Part shown: positions 6,567 to 14,533 of the stretch, one piece after another
How positions within the stretch are numbered: position 1 is the stretch's first letter
Layout of the letters: the number at the start of each line of letters is the position of its first letter
NCBI GenBank assembly: GCA_964592095.1
Contig: CAZQER010000017.1
Coordinates: 1-23,017 of the forward strand
Length of the DNA: 23,017 nt
Origin: EX4484-2 sp964592095
Lineage (GTDB): Archaea; Altiarchaeota; Altiarchaeia; IMC4; QMZM01
Reading direction: 5' to 3'
The notes under the pieces: generated by a model
Database searches by the model: none
What the model saw: the letters and a program-made list of their open reading frames with translations, nothing else
Told to the model about the DNA's origin: nothing
Translations under genes and position numbers: made by a program

Positions 6567-7418
6567 ATGATGATAGTCTCAATTGCAAGTGGTAAAGGAG
6601 GAACTGGAAAGACAACGGTTGCTGTGAATCTTGCCCTTTCCCTATGTAATGTTCAACTTCTTGACTGTGATGTTGAGGAACCAAACATCCATATATTTTT
6701 GAAACCAGATATATACAAAAGAGAAAAGGTAACTGCAAAAATTCCTTTAATAGATGAGGATATATGTGATAGGTGTGGTAAATGTGCTGAATTCTGTCAA
6801 TATAATGCATTGGCAGTTACTAAAGATTTGATTGTCATATTAAATGAACTCTGTCATTCATGCGGTGGTTGTGTGATTGTATGCCCAAAAAAGGCAATCA
6901 GTGAAAAGGAAAGGGAGATTGGCATATTGGAGTATGGAAAAAAGAACGATATTGAATTTATACATGGAATTTTAAATACAGGCGAAGCGATGGCTTCTCC
7001 ACTTATAAAGAGTGTCAAAGAAGAGGTAAAAGATAATATGAATGTGATTATTGATGCCCCACCCGGTACTTCCTGTGCTGTTATAGAATCTGTGAGGGAT
7101 ACAGAGTATTGTATTCTTGTCACAGAACCGACTCCCTTTGGATTAAATGATTTAAAACTTGCAGTTGAGATGTTGAATGAAATAGGGATTTCATATGGAG
7201 TTATAATAAACAGGGATGGGATAGGCGATAATAAGGTCTATGAATATTGTAATCTTAATAGGATTCCGATATTAATGAAAATTCCCTATAATGAGGAAAT
7301 AGCAAAATTATATTCAGATGGAATTCCATTTGTGGATATAATGAAGGAATATAAGGAGAGATTTAGGCAGATGTTTGATAAAATTAGTAGGGAAATCAAT
7401 AAGGAGGTAAATGCATGA
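6567..7418 (+). CDS. MinD-superfamily ATPase with inserted 2[4Fe-4S] ferredoxin domain (first)
   Basis: The 283-residue protein has a deviant Walker A, GKGGTGKTT (9-17), DCDVEEPN (33-40) and DAPPGTSC (163-170), the MinD/ParA ATPase pattern. A bacterial-type ferredoxin module is inserted at about 62-112. Cysteines 67, 70, 73, 77 and 96, 99, 102, 106 fit two [4Fe-4S] clusters. Such proteins pair ATP hydrolysis with cluster binding and are found as adjacent pairs, including in ORP complexes. The start can be the first or second of two adjacent ATG codons. It overlaps the next gene by ATGA. Confidence 0.93.
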   Translation: MMIVSIASGKGGTGKTTVAVNLALSLCNVQLLDCDVEEPNIHIFLKPDIYKREKVTAKIPLIDEDICDRCGKCAEFCQYNALAVTKDLIVILNELCHSCGGCVIVCPKKAISEKEREIGILEYGKKNDIEFIHGILNTGEAMASPLIKSVKEEVKDNMNVIIDAPPGTSCAVIESVRDTEYCILVTEPTPFGLNDLKLAVEMLNEIGISYGVIINRDGIGDNKVYEYCNLNRIPILMKIPYNEEIAKLYSDGIPFVDIMKEYKERFRQMFDKISREINKEVNA

Positions 7419-8275
7419 AGCAGATAACTGTAATAAGTGGTAAAGGTGGTACTGGAAAGACAACACTTGTGGGTGCATTCGCCTCATTAGCAGAGAATAA
7501 AGTTCTTGCTGATTGTGATGTAGATGCATCTGACTTACATTTAATTCTTGAACCGGAAATAAAGATGAGTGATGATTTTAAGGGGTTGAAAACAGCCCGT
7601 ATTGATGAATCAAAATGCATCAAATGCGGTAAATGTTATGAATTATGTAGATTTAATGCAATTGAAAATTTTAGAGTAAATGAAATGCTGTGCGAGGGTT
7701 GTGGTGTTTGTGAATTTATATGCCCTGTAAATGCCATCAGCATGAAAGAAAAAATTGCTGGAAAGGTATTTATTTCAGAAACAAGATTTGGACCTTTATG
7801 CCATGCAAGGCTTTATCCTGGTGAAGAGGCATCTGGTAAACTTGTTACAATAGTCAGGAATAAAGCAAAAAGTATCGCTGAGGAGATAAATCTGGATTTG
7901 ATAATAATAGATGGCTCTCCCGGAATAGGTTGCCCAGTAATTGCATCTATTGGTGGTGTTGATTTGGCATTGATTGTTACAGAGCCAACAGTATCTGGAA
8001 TACATGACCTGAAAAGAATATTAAATGTTACAGAGCATTTTGGAGTTAAGGCAATTGTATGTATAAATAAATACGATATAAATAACAGAAGGGCAATGGA
8101 GATAGAGGATTACTGTAATGAGAATGATATAATAATATCTGGAAAGATACCATACGACATGAATTTTACAAGAGCAATGGTCAATGGAAAGACAATAATG
8201 GAATACATCAATAGCAATAGTAATATTTCAAAAATAATAAAAGGTATCTGGGATGAAATTAACAATAATCTATGA
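7415..8275 (+). CDS. MinD-superfamily ATPase with inserted 2[4Fe-4S] ferredoxin domain (second)
   Basis: The 286-residue paralogue of the preceding gene has Walker A GKGGTGKTT (9-17), DCDVDASD (33-40) and DGSPGIGC (166-173). Ferredoxin cysteines are 68, 71, 74, 78 and 93, 96, 99, 103. It differs by a longer insertion after the second cluster, with GPLCHARLYPGEEASGKLV at about 126-144 typical of this subgroup; the extra C129 and H130 could be functional. A strong SD (AAGGAGGT) lies inside the end of the first ATPase gene. The two ATPases probably work as a heterodimer. The 3' end overlaps the metallo-hydrolase gene by 23 nt. Confidence 0.93.
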   Translation: MKQITVISGKGGTGKTTLVGAFASLAENKVLADCDVDASDLHLILEPEIKMSDDFKGLKTARIDESKCIKCGKCYELCRFNAIENFRVNEMLCEGCGVCEFICPVNAISMKEKIAGKVFISETRFGPLCHARLYPGEEASGKLVTIVRNKAKSIAEEINLDLIIIDGSPGIGCPVIASIGGVDLALIVTEPTVSGIHDLKRILNVTEHFGVKAIVCINKYDINNRRAMEIEDYCNENDIIISGKIPYDMNFTRAMVNGKTIMEYINSNSNISKIIKGIWDEINNNL

Positions 8276-8918
8276 TAATGAGAACTATTTAGAAAATTTG
8301 GAGAATGGATGGGGGTTTTCATGTGTTATAGAATCAAAAAAAGAGAGGATTCTGTTTGATACTGGATGGAAGGGTAACATTCTTGCTGAGAACATGAAAA
8401 AACTAAACCTCGGTTTTGGTATAGAGGATATTGGAATTGTTATCCTTTCACATCAACACTGGGATCATATCGGTGGACTTCCATACATCATGAATAAGTG
8501 TAGGAAGTTAAAGATATTTATACTGAAAAGTTTTTCTGAGCATATGAAAGAGGATATAAAAAAGCAACACAGGGTAATTGAAATTTCTAAAGCACAGAAG
8601 ATAACGGAGTCTATATATACCACGGGAGAGATTGGAGATTGGATAAAAGAACAATCGATCATGATTGAAACAAAAAATGGTCTATTGGTTATTACGGGAT
8701 GTGCACATCCGGGGCTGGATAATATACTTGAAAATGCATCCAGATTGGGTAATATCTACGGGGTTCTTGGAGGTTTTCACGACTTTAGAAATCTTGATGT
8801 GTTGGAGAATCTGGATTTAATAGTTCCATGTCATTGTACTCGGTATAAAAAAGAAATAAAGAGTAGATTTCCTGATAAAACAATTACTGGTGGTGTGGGG
8901 TTAAGTCTAAGATTGTAG
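8253..8918 (+). CDS. Metallo-beta-lactamase-fold hydrolase (COG1237 type)
   Basis: The 221-residue protein shows the metal-binding SHQHWDHIGG (H67, H69, D71, H72), GCAHPGLDNIL (H152), GGFHDF (H176) and PCHCT (H194). This set fits the COG1237 group, some members of which act in methanopterin synthesis, but many carry that name without proof. Its place in a metal-sulfur cofactor operon suggests another role here. The start lies inside the end of the second MinD gene (23-nt overlap). Confidence 0.88.
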   Translation: MKLTIIYDNENYLENLENGWGFSCVIESKKERILFDTGWKGNILAENMKKLNLGFGIEDIGIVILSHQHWDHIGGLPYIMNKCRKLKIFILKSFSEHMKEDIKKQHRVIEISKAQKITESIYTTGEIGDWIKEQSIMIETKNGLLVITGCAHPGLDNILENASRLGNIYGVLGGFHDFRNLDVLENLDLIVPCHCTRYKKEIKSRFPDKTITGGVGLSLRL

Positions 8919-8936
8919 AATAAGTGGTGAATAATA

Positions 8937-10346
8937 TTGGGAATCAATATGCAAAATATTATCTATGGTCCTGTTCCGTCATGGAGGCTTGGAAAATCCC
9001 TAGGTATTGACCTCATTTCAAGTAAGGTGAAGGTATGCTCCTTTGATTGCATTTACTGTCAATTGGGCAGGACTGTAAAAAAGACGAAGAAAAGACAAAT
9101 ATTTGTTAAAACAGAGAGGGTTGAAAAGGAACTGAAAGATATTATTGATAATATTGATAATATTTCTGTTGATACAATAACATTCTCCGGTACGGGAGAG
9201 CCAACAATATCTTCAAATCTTGGAGATGCTGTAAAGATTGTTAGAAAATGTATGAAGTATAATCATATACATATTCCAATTGCTATTCTAACAAATTCAT
9301 CCCTTATTTATCTTAATGATGTAAGAAATGACCTGCTGTTGTTTGATATTGTTGTTGCAAAACTTGATGCCCCAAATGATTATCTATTTAATAAAATTAA
9401 CAAACCAGTTGAAGGAATAAATCTAAACAAGATTTTAAATGGAATGAAGAAATTTAGAAAGAGATTTGATGGAAAGTTTGCATTACAGATTATGTTTGTG
9501 AATGAAAATAAAGGATATCTGGATGAATTTATTGAGATAATTAAAGAATTAAAACCAGATGAGATTCAAATAAACACCCCCCTAAGAAAATGTCCCGTAA
9601 AACCACTTTCTAAGGATGAAATCAAGAAAATTACACTAAAATTAAGAAATTTAGTGGGTGGGGTCAAAATTGTATCGGTTTATGAGGAAAAAAGACCCTT
9701 TATAAAATCCTTCATAGATATAAAAGATGTTTTAATGAGGAGACCGGAAAGATCAATAAGATATCTTGAGTTTTACAATACACCCATTGGCAGTGAGATA
9801 TTAAGAAATGAGGTAGACTATCTGAGAAAAATTTTGGTTAATTGTAAAAGGATATTGGATGTTGGTTGTGGTCCTGGGGTGTTTGAAAAAGCCATGCCCG
9901 ATTTGAATATCATAGGTGTTGACCTGAGTTATGAGATGGTTCATCTTGCAAATAAGATTACAAATGCCAATAAATTCATAGTAGGCAATGCCGAGGAATT
10001 GCCATTCAAGGATAATAGTTTTGATTGTTTGATGTATATAACATCGCTTGAGTTTATCAATAACTACAAAAGTGCTATAAATGAGGCTGTGAGGGTTCTT
10101 TCCAGAGATGGAAAAATTATAGTACTTATGCTAAACCCCGAATCAGAATACTTCAAGGAGAGAATAGATAAAGAGGGATATATAAAGGAGAATATAAAAC
10201 ACAATGCATACAAAATAAAAGAATATCTATCAAAAAGATTTAATGTTAAGGAGGAATACATGCTTGGAATTAGAGGGGATGAAATTTTCAATACAAATGA
10301 TAAGAGGTATGCAAGTATTTATTCATTAATAGCTATACCCAAATGA
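8937..10346 (+). CDS. Radical SAM protein (COG0731-like) fused to class I methyltransferase
   Basis: The 469-residue protein has two enzymes in one chain. Residues 1-265 are a radical-SAM domain with YGPVPSWRLGKSLGIDL (10-26), the cluster motif C34-x3-C38-x2-C41 and the SAM-binding TFSGTGEPT (82-90). Residues from about 275 are a Rossmann methyltransferase with DVGCGPG (308-314), GVDLS (327-331), NAEELPF and a C-terminal FxxxDKRYASIYSLI. The usual motif is GPVPSRRLG; Trp replaces one Arg here. TTG at 8937 has a GGTGA 6 nt upstream and is preferred; the ATG at 8949 is the alternative. The substrate is unknown; tandem radical chemistry and methylation on one substrate is inferred. Confidence 0.85.
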   Translation: MGINMQNIIYGPVPSWRLGKSLGIDLISSKVKVCSFDCIYCQLGRTVKKTKKRQIFVKTERVEKELKDIIDNIDNISVDTITFSGTGEPTISSNLGDAVKIVRKCMKYNHIHIPIAILTNSSLIYLNDVRNDLLLFDIVVAKLDAPNDYLFNKINKPVEGINLNKILNGMKKFRKRFDGKFALQIMFVNENKGYLDEFIEIIKELKPDEIQINTPLRKCPVKPLSKDEIKKITLKLRNLVGGVKIVSVYEEKRPFIKSFIDIKDVLMRRPERSIRYLEFYNTPIGSEILRNEVDYLRKILVNCKRILDVGCGPGVFEKAMPDLNIIGVDLSYEMVHLANKITNANKFIVGNAEELPFKDNSFDCLMYITSLEFINNYKSAINEAVRVLSRDGKIIVLMLNPESEYFKERIDKEGYIKENIKHNAYKIKEYLSKRFNVKEEYMLGIRGDEIFNTNDKRYASIYSLIAIPK

Positions 10347-10355
10347 TTTATTGAT

Positions 10356-10391
10356 TGATTTTTTTATTTTTATTGTTATTTTTATTTGATT
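10356..10391 (+). terminator. T-rich terminator after the long operon
   Basis: Several T-runs (TTTTTTTATTTTTATTG and a second TTTTTATTTG) follow the radical-SAM gene in the 74-nt convergent space before the glutaredoxin-like gene. Archaeal termination uses such T-tracts without needing a hairpin. No stem is seen. Confidence 0.5.
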
Positions 10392-10420
10392 TATTAAATG
10401 AATTAATGAACTACTAACTA

Positions 10421-10690
10421 TTATGATGATTTTAATTTTAATCTCTCTATCAAATCCTCCTTTTTTGGTATTTCACCTACTGAAAATACCTCCCCATCAA
10501 TTACTATGGATGGTGTGGAGGCTATCTGATATTGCAGCGCTGTGATTAAATTCTTTTCATCGTCTATATTCAAAATATCCCAATCCTTACCCTTCTCCAT
10601 TTTAAGCAATTTTGTAACCTCTTCTACGACCTTTTTTGCTTGTGGGCATTTTGGGCAATTTTCACCCGTGAATATTATTAATCGCACCAT
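10421..10690 (-). CDS. Glutaredoxin/thioredoxin-like protein with CPKC active site
   Basis: The 89-residue single-domain thioredoxin-fold protein has C12-P-K-C15 at the N-terminus of the first helix and a cis-Pro in STPS (P60). It starts 3 nt after the nrdD stop, so it is co-transcribed with and downstream of nrdD. Small redoxins of this kind often sit beside class III reductases and probably supply electrons or keep its cysteines reduced; a formate-using enzyme would not need it (inference). Confidence 0.88.
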   Translation of the reverse strand: MVRLIIFTGENCPKCPQAKKVVEEVTKLLKMEKGKDWDILNIDDEKNLITALQYQIASTPSIVIDGEVFSVGEIPKKEDLIERLKLKSS

Positions 10691-10693
10691 TTT

Positions 10694-13081
10694 TCAGAAA
10701 TCATAATCACTCTGCCAGCCATCCTTTCCTAAATATCCTAGTTTTTTCTTCATACTATCACTTATACCTGCTGATTTTCCAGATACACCATACCTCCTTC
10801 TTTCAACCAATTCTGCCAGTTTACCTTTATTCCATCCAGATACATTCTGATAATACCCAGTAATTCTTGACCACCAGTCCATATCAGAGGAGCCGCATTT
10901 TGGACATTTATCTACCAATCCACCAACAGTGAAATTACAAACCTTACATACAGACAAATCCTTTGTAAATGCAAAATATTGAATTGCAGTCTTTGTGGCA
11001 ATCCTCTTTGTTAATTCATAAATACCCTCATAATTTGGATTTGATTCACCAAGCCATACATGACTCATAGCACCACCATCAGTCAGTGGATGAAATGCAC
11101 CCTCTATACTCAATCTTTTCCATAATGGAATATCTGCTGACGGTCTTACATGGAATGAGTTTGTATAATAGGCTGCCTCTTTCGGTCCATTTGCAACAAC
11201 CTTACCATCATATCTTTCAATATCAATCTGGGCTAATCTATAAGATGATGACTCTGCAGGAGTTCTTGCAAGAGCAAAATTTAATTTTGTCTCTTCTCTA
11301 AACTCTGCAACTATATCTTTCATTCTTTTCATTACCTTTAACCCAAATCTCCATGCATCATCAGATTCATGTAATTCCTCACCAGTATGAGTCTTAACCA
11401 ATTCATTCATTCCCACAAGACCTATTATATAACTCTGCTTATCGGGTTCTAAATATCTTGTGCCATTATCATCTACTGGCTGGTTCATGAATGGTAATAG
11501 ATTGTTTCTGAGATTTCTTTCTATGATATCCCTCTTAAGAAGAAGTGCTTCTTTAGCCTTCTCCATTCTTTCCCTTAATAACTCAAAGAGTTTTTCATCA
11601 TTACCATTTGCCTCATATCCTAATTGTGGTAGATTTATTGTAACAACCTGAAGTCCACCACCCCTTATTGTTCCATTCACTATGTCATCCTCTGTTGATG
11701 CATCAGATAGTGGCATAAGAAAACTACAGCACTGATAACATGCAAAATCTGGCATATATGGTTGATTTATGATATAATATGGAGTTCCGAATTTCGCTGC
11801 CAATTTGGATACCTTTATTAATTCATCCTCATTTCTACCCTTTCTAATATCATCTGGATATATCTGAACCTCAAACTTTGGAAAATTGAATGTTTTTCCT
11901 ATATAATCCCCCCCTAAATAAACATCAAGGATTGCATTAAAAAGTGCCTTTGTTTCGTCTTCAAAATCTCCAAATGTTATAGAATCCTTTACTTTACCTC
12001 CAGGAAGAACCGCAGGTATATCTCTAAACTGCTTTGGAACAGACATATCACAGTCAATACTTGAGAATACAACCTGCCCACCTCTTGCAACATACATCTG
12101 CGATAATTCGTATATGAACATCTGGGCTAATTGCTTTATCTTCTTATAATTCAAACCTGCAACAAATGGTGAAAGGAATGTATTGAAGTAGGAAAATCCC
12201 TGACCTCCTGCACAGTTTGTCTGGGATGCTGCAAGAACCTTTGCTGCATGTAAAAATGCGACCTCTGGTCTCTTTGCCGGACCAGCAACTGCAGTATGAT
12301 TACCGACACCATCGGCCTTAAATCCATTCTTCAAGAAGAACCTTATGTCATGGGAAAAACAGAATGGTCTTGTGGAGAAATAATCCAAATCATGAATATG
12401 AATTTCACCCCTCATATGAGAATCTGCCAAATCTATAGGCAGTACATTTATCAATGAATATTCCTTTGATATCTGGTCAGCCATTAATTTATGAACTGAC
12501 TCTGGATTGTATTGTAGATTTGCATTCTCTGTAGATGGAACCTCTATAAGACATTTTACATCATATACCGGCATACCAAGTCTTGTATATCTTGCTCTTT
12601 CCTTCTCCAGGCCATGTTCTAAAAGCTTTACGCATACAATTTCTCTTATCAATGGCGCTGTAACATAGCCCAGTTTTAACCTCTCAAGTTCTCTCTCAAC
12701 CCCCTTTGCAATCCTTTCTGCCATTTCCTTTTGAATTTCCGTCTCCTTTATGAGAGATTCAACAATCTTACCTCTATCGAATCTCTCCATACTTGTTTTG
12801 GATGTCCTTACCCTCAACTTTACCCTGTATTTGTATCTTTCTGCCAATTGTGGACTTATCTTCTTGAGTTTTTTATAAACCATCAATCTAATCTCTGCGG
12901 TACTTATTCCATCATAGATGTTCTCTGCTATCTCTGCAGCAACCTTTGCTGCGACCAATGACGATGCACCGGCATTTCTCAGACTGGAAACTATCTCCTC
13001 AACATCAAAATCTTCTAAGAAGTTATCAGAATGTCTAACTTTCATATTTGCCTTTTCATTCAGATATGCTATCTCCATCAT
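10694..13081 (-). CDS. nrdD: Anaerobic (class III) ribonucleoside-triphosphate reductase
   Basis: This enzyme makes dNTPs from NTPs using a glycyl radical. The 795-residue protein has two ATP-cone-like modules (about 15-90 and 92-175), then the ten-stranded catalytic barrel with TNCAGGQGF (C290). A further cysteine region, ACYQCCSF (448-454), follows. The C-terminal zinc site is C712/C715 and C726/C729, and the radical loop is RITGYY with G742. About 30 residues follow the usual NWNKGK-type end, a small extension. No nrdG activase gene is in the window; the nearby radical-SAM gene is of another family. AGGT lies about 8 nt before tandem ATG codons. Confidence 0.95.
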   Translation of the reverse strand: MMEIAYLNEKANMKVRHSDNFLEDFDVEEIVSSLRNAGASSLVAAKVAAEIAENIYDGISTAEIRLMVYKKLKKISPQLAERYKYRVKLRVRTSKTSMERFDRGKIVESLIKETEIQKEMAERIAKGVERELERLKLGYVTAPLIREIVCVKLLEHGLEKERARYTRLGMPVYDVKCLIEVPSTENANLQYNPESVHKLMADQISKEYSLINVLPIDLADSHMRGEIHIHDLDYFSTRPFCFSHDIRFFLKNGFKADGVGNHTAVAGPAKRPEVAFLHAAKVLAASQTNCAGGQGFSYFNTFLSPFVAGLNYKKIKQLAQMFIYELSQMYVARGGQVVFSSIDCDMSVPKQFRDIPAVLPGGKVKDSITFGDFEDETKALFNAILDVYLGGDYIGKTFNFPKFEVQIYPDDIRKGRNEDELIKVSKLAAKFGTPYYIINQPYMPDFACYQCCSFLMPLSDASTEDDIVNGTIRGGGLQVVTINLPQLGYEANGNDEKLFELLRERMEKAKEALLLKRDIIERNLRNNLLPFMNQPVDDNGTRYLEPDKQSYIIGLVGMNELVKTHTGEELHESDDAWRFGLKVMKRMKDIVAEFREETKLNFALARTPAESSSYRLAQIDIERYDGKVVANGPKEAAYYTNSFHVRPSADIPLWKRLSIEGAFHPLTDGGAMSHVWLGESNPNYEGIYELTKRIATKTAIQYFAFTKDLSVCKVCNFTVGGLVDKCPKCGSSDMDWWSRITGYYQNVSGWNKGKLAELVERRRYGVSGKSAGISDSMKKKLGYLGKDGWQSDYDF

Positions 13082-13284
13082 TTTTATACCTACAAATAAG
13101 AATTTAGGGTTGAGTATAATAATATAGTTATATATTCATATAAAACACTTTCATTAGGAAAATTTCTCTTTCGCTAATCTTTTATATTTAAAATATTTGA
13201 ATAAATATAGATTATTATAGAGAAATATATAAATATATAACATAAATAATAAATATGAATAAATGCTTAGCTAATTAACTAAGG
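13082..13284. promoter_or_regulatory. Divergent control region between nrdD and the permease gene
   Basis: This stretch is very AT-rich. On the minus strand TTTTATATG (13139-13147) is a fair TATA box for nrdD; on the plus strand AAATATATAAATATATAA (near 13223-13240) suits the permease gene. The plus-strand leader ends in an 18-bp near-palindrome described separately. Nothing coding is seen. Confidence 0.4.
13266..13283. promoter_or_regulatory. 18-bp near-perfect palindrome at the permease start codon
   Basis: CTTAGCTAATTAACTAAG has dyad symmetry with one mismatched pair (13271 against 13278) and ends one base before the ATG at 13285. It could be an operator for a dimeric regulator, or an RNA hairpin occluding the start. 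No SD precedes the ATG. Confidence 0.35.
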
Positions 13285-14490
13285 ATGTTTAATTATCTGT
13301 TTTATGCATTGATAGGTTGCTTTTTGGGAATAATCACAGGATTAACTCCCGGTATCCATGTCAACACAGTCGCAATAATTGGATTATCTATTTTTCCAAG
13401 ACTCTCAATCTCGCCAATAGAATTTGCAGTAATTATGGTGGGAATGGCAGTAACGCACACATTTTTAGATTTTATACCATCAATATTTCTTGGTGTTCCA
13501 GAGGAGGAAACTGCACTGAGTGTTTTACCTACACATCAATTGCTTATACAGGGAAGGGCTATTGAGGCTGTAAAACTGACAGCATATGGAAGCCTTTTTG
13601 GTCTGTTTTTTGCATTGATTTTTCTTCTACCCGCATTGTTTTTGATTCCAGTTATCTATAAAAATTTACATCCATTTATCTTATACATCCTGATTATATG
13701 TATAATAATATTAATTTTAAGGGAAAGAGAATTCAGGAAGATTTTTTATGCATCAATTGTATTCCTACTAAGTGGCATTTTGGGAATATTTATGTTCAAA
13801 CAGAGAATTCTATCAACAACAGAGGTGCTTTTTCCAGTTTTTGTTGGGATATTTGGGTTGAGTAATATACTATTTTCATTAAAATCAAAATCTGCAGAAA
13901 TTGTCCCACAAGAGGATTTTATCACCATCAGAATGGATAGAGATTTGTTATCATCAACCTTTATAGGGTCTATCGGTGGTCTTATTGTTGGAATTCTTCC
14001 CGCTATGAGCCCATCACAGGTTGGAGTTATTATGTATGAAATAATGGGTACAAACATAAGAAACTTTATACTATCTGTTAGCGCAATAAATACATCTGAT
14101 GCAATATATTCATTTATTTCATTATATACAATAAACAATCCTAGAAGCGGAGTTGCTACAATAATTGGTAAGATTATGAGTATAAATCTCAATACCCTTT
14201 TGCTACTTGTTGGAGTGACATCTTTTATAGCATTCATTGCAACATTTTTACATATAAAAATAGGAAGAATAGCAATGAGATTTGTGAAGAGGATTAATTA
14301 TAGGTTCTTATCATTTCTCTCTTTGATGTTTGTTTTAGTATTGGTGTTGTATTTTACAGGTCTTTTTGGTTTGTATATGGCAATACTTTCCACAGTTATA
14401 GGTACAATTCCAATACTTTCAAGTATATCAAGAACCCATTGTATGGGGGTACTTATTGTTCCCACAATCCTCTACTTTTTAGGATGTTAA
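13285..14490 (+). CDS. TctA-family (DUF112) membrane transporter
   Basis: The 401-residue polytopic protein has about ten membrane segments and the two repeat signatures of the family: GIITGLTPGIHVNTV (15-29) in the first half and GLIVGILPAMSPSQ (232-245) in the second, the paired re-entrant substrate loops. It matches the archaeal single-gene branch (COG1784), which has no TctB or TctC partner, and none is found here. Bacterial homologues import tricarboxylates with a binding protein; the archaeal substrate is not known. It is monocistronic and divergent from nrdD. Confidence 0.85.
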   Translation: MFNYLFYALIGCFLGIITGLTPGIHVNTVAIIGLSIFPRLSISPIEFAVIMVGMAVTHTFLDFIPSIFLGVPEEETALSVLPTHQLLIQGRAIEAVKLTAYGSLFGLFFALIFLLPALFLIPVIYKNLHPFILYILIICIIILILREREFRKIFYASIVFLLSGILGIFMFKQRILSTTEVLFPVFVGIFGLSNILFSLKSKSAEIVPQEDFITIRMDRDLLSSTFIGSIGGLIVGILPAMSPSQVGVIMYEIMGTNIRNFILSVSAINTSDAIYSFISLYTINNPRSGVATIIGKIMSINLNTLLLLVGVTSFIAFIATFLHIKIGRIAMRFVKRINYRFLSFLSLMFVLVLVLYFTGLFGLYMAILSTVIGTIPILSSISRTHCMGVLIVPTILYFLGC

Positions 14491-14533
14491 TGGTGTTATT
14501 TTATGATATTAATTGTTGATGATGTTAATTTTT

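Noticed and set aside
8937..10346. NrdG activase for the neighbouring nrdD
   Set aside because: The CxxxCxxC context (GPVPSWRLG start, VCSFDCIYC) is COG0731-like, the gene is on the other strand in another operon, and it is far longer than NrdG.
13746..14237. 163-codon minus-strand frame inside the permease gene
   Set aside because: It is antisense to membrane segments and shows no motifs.
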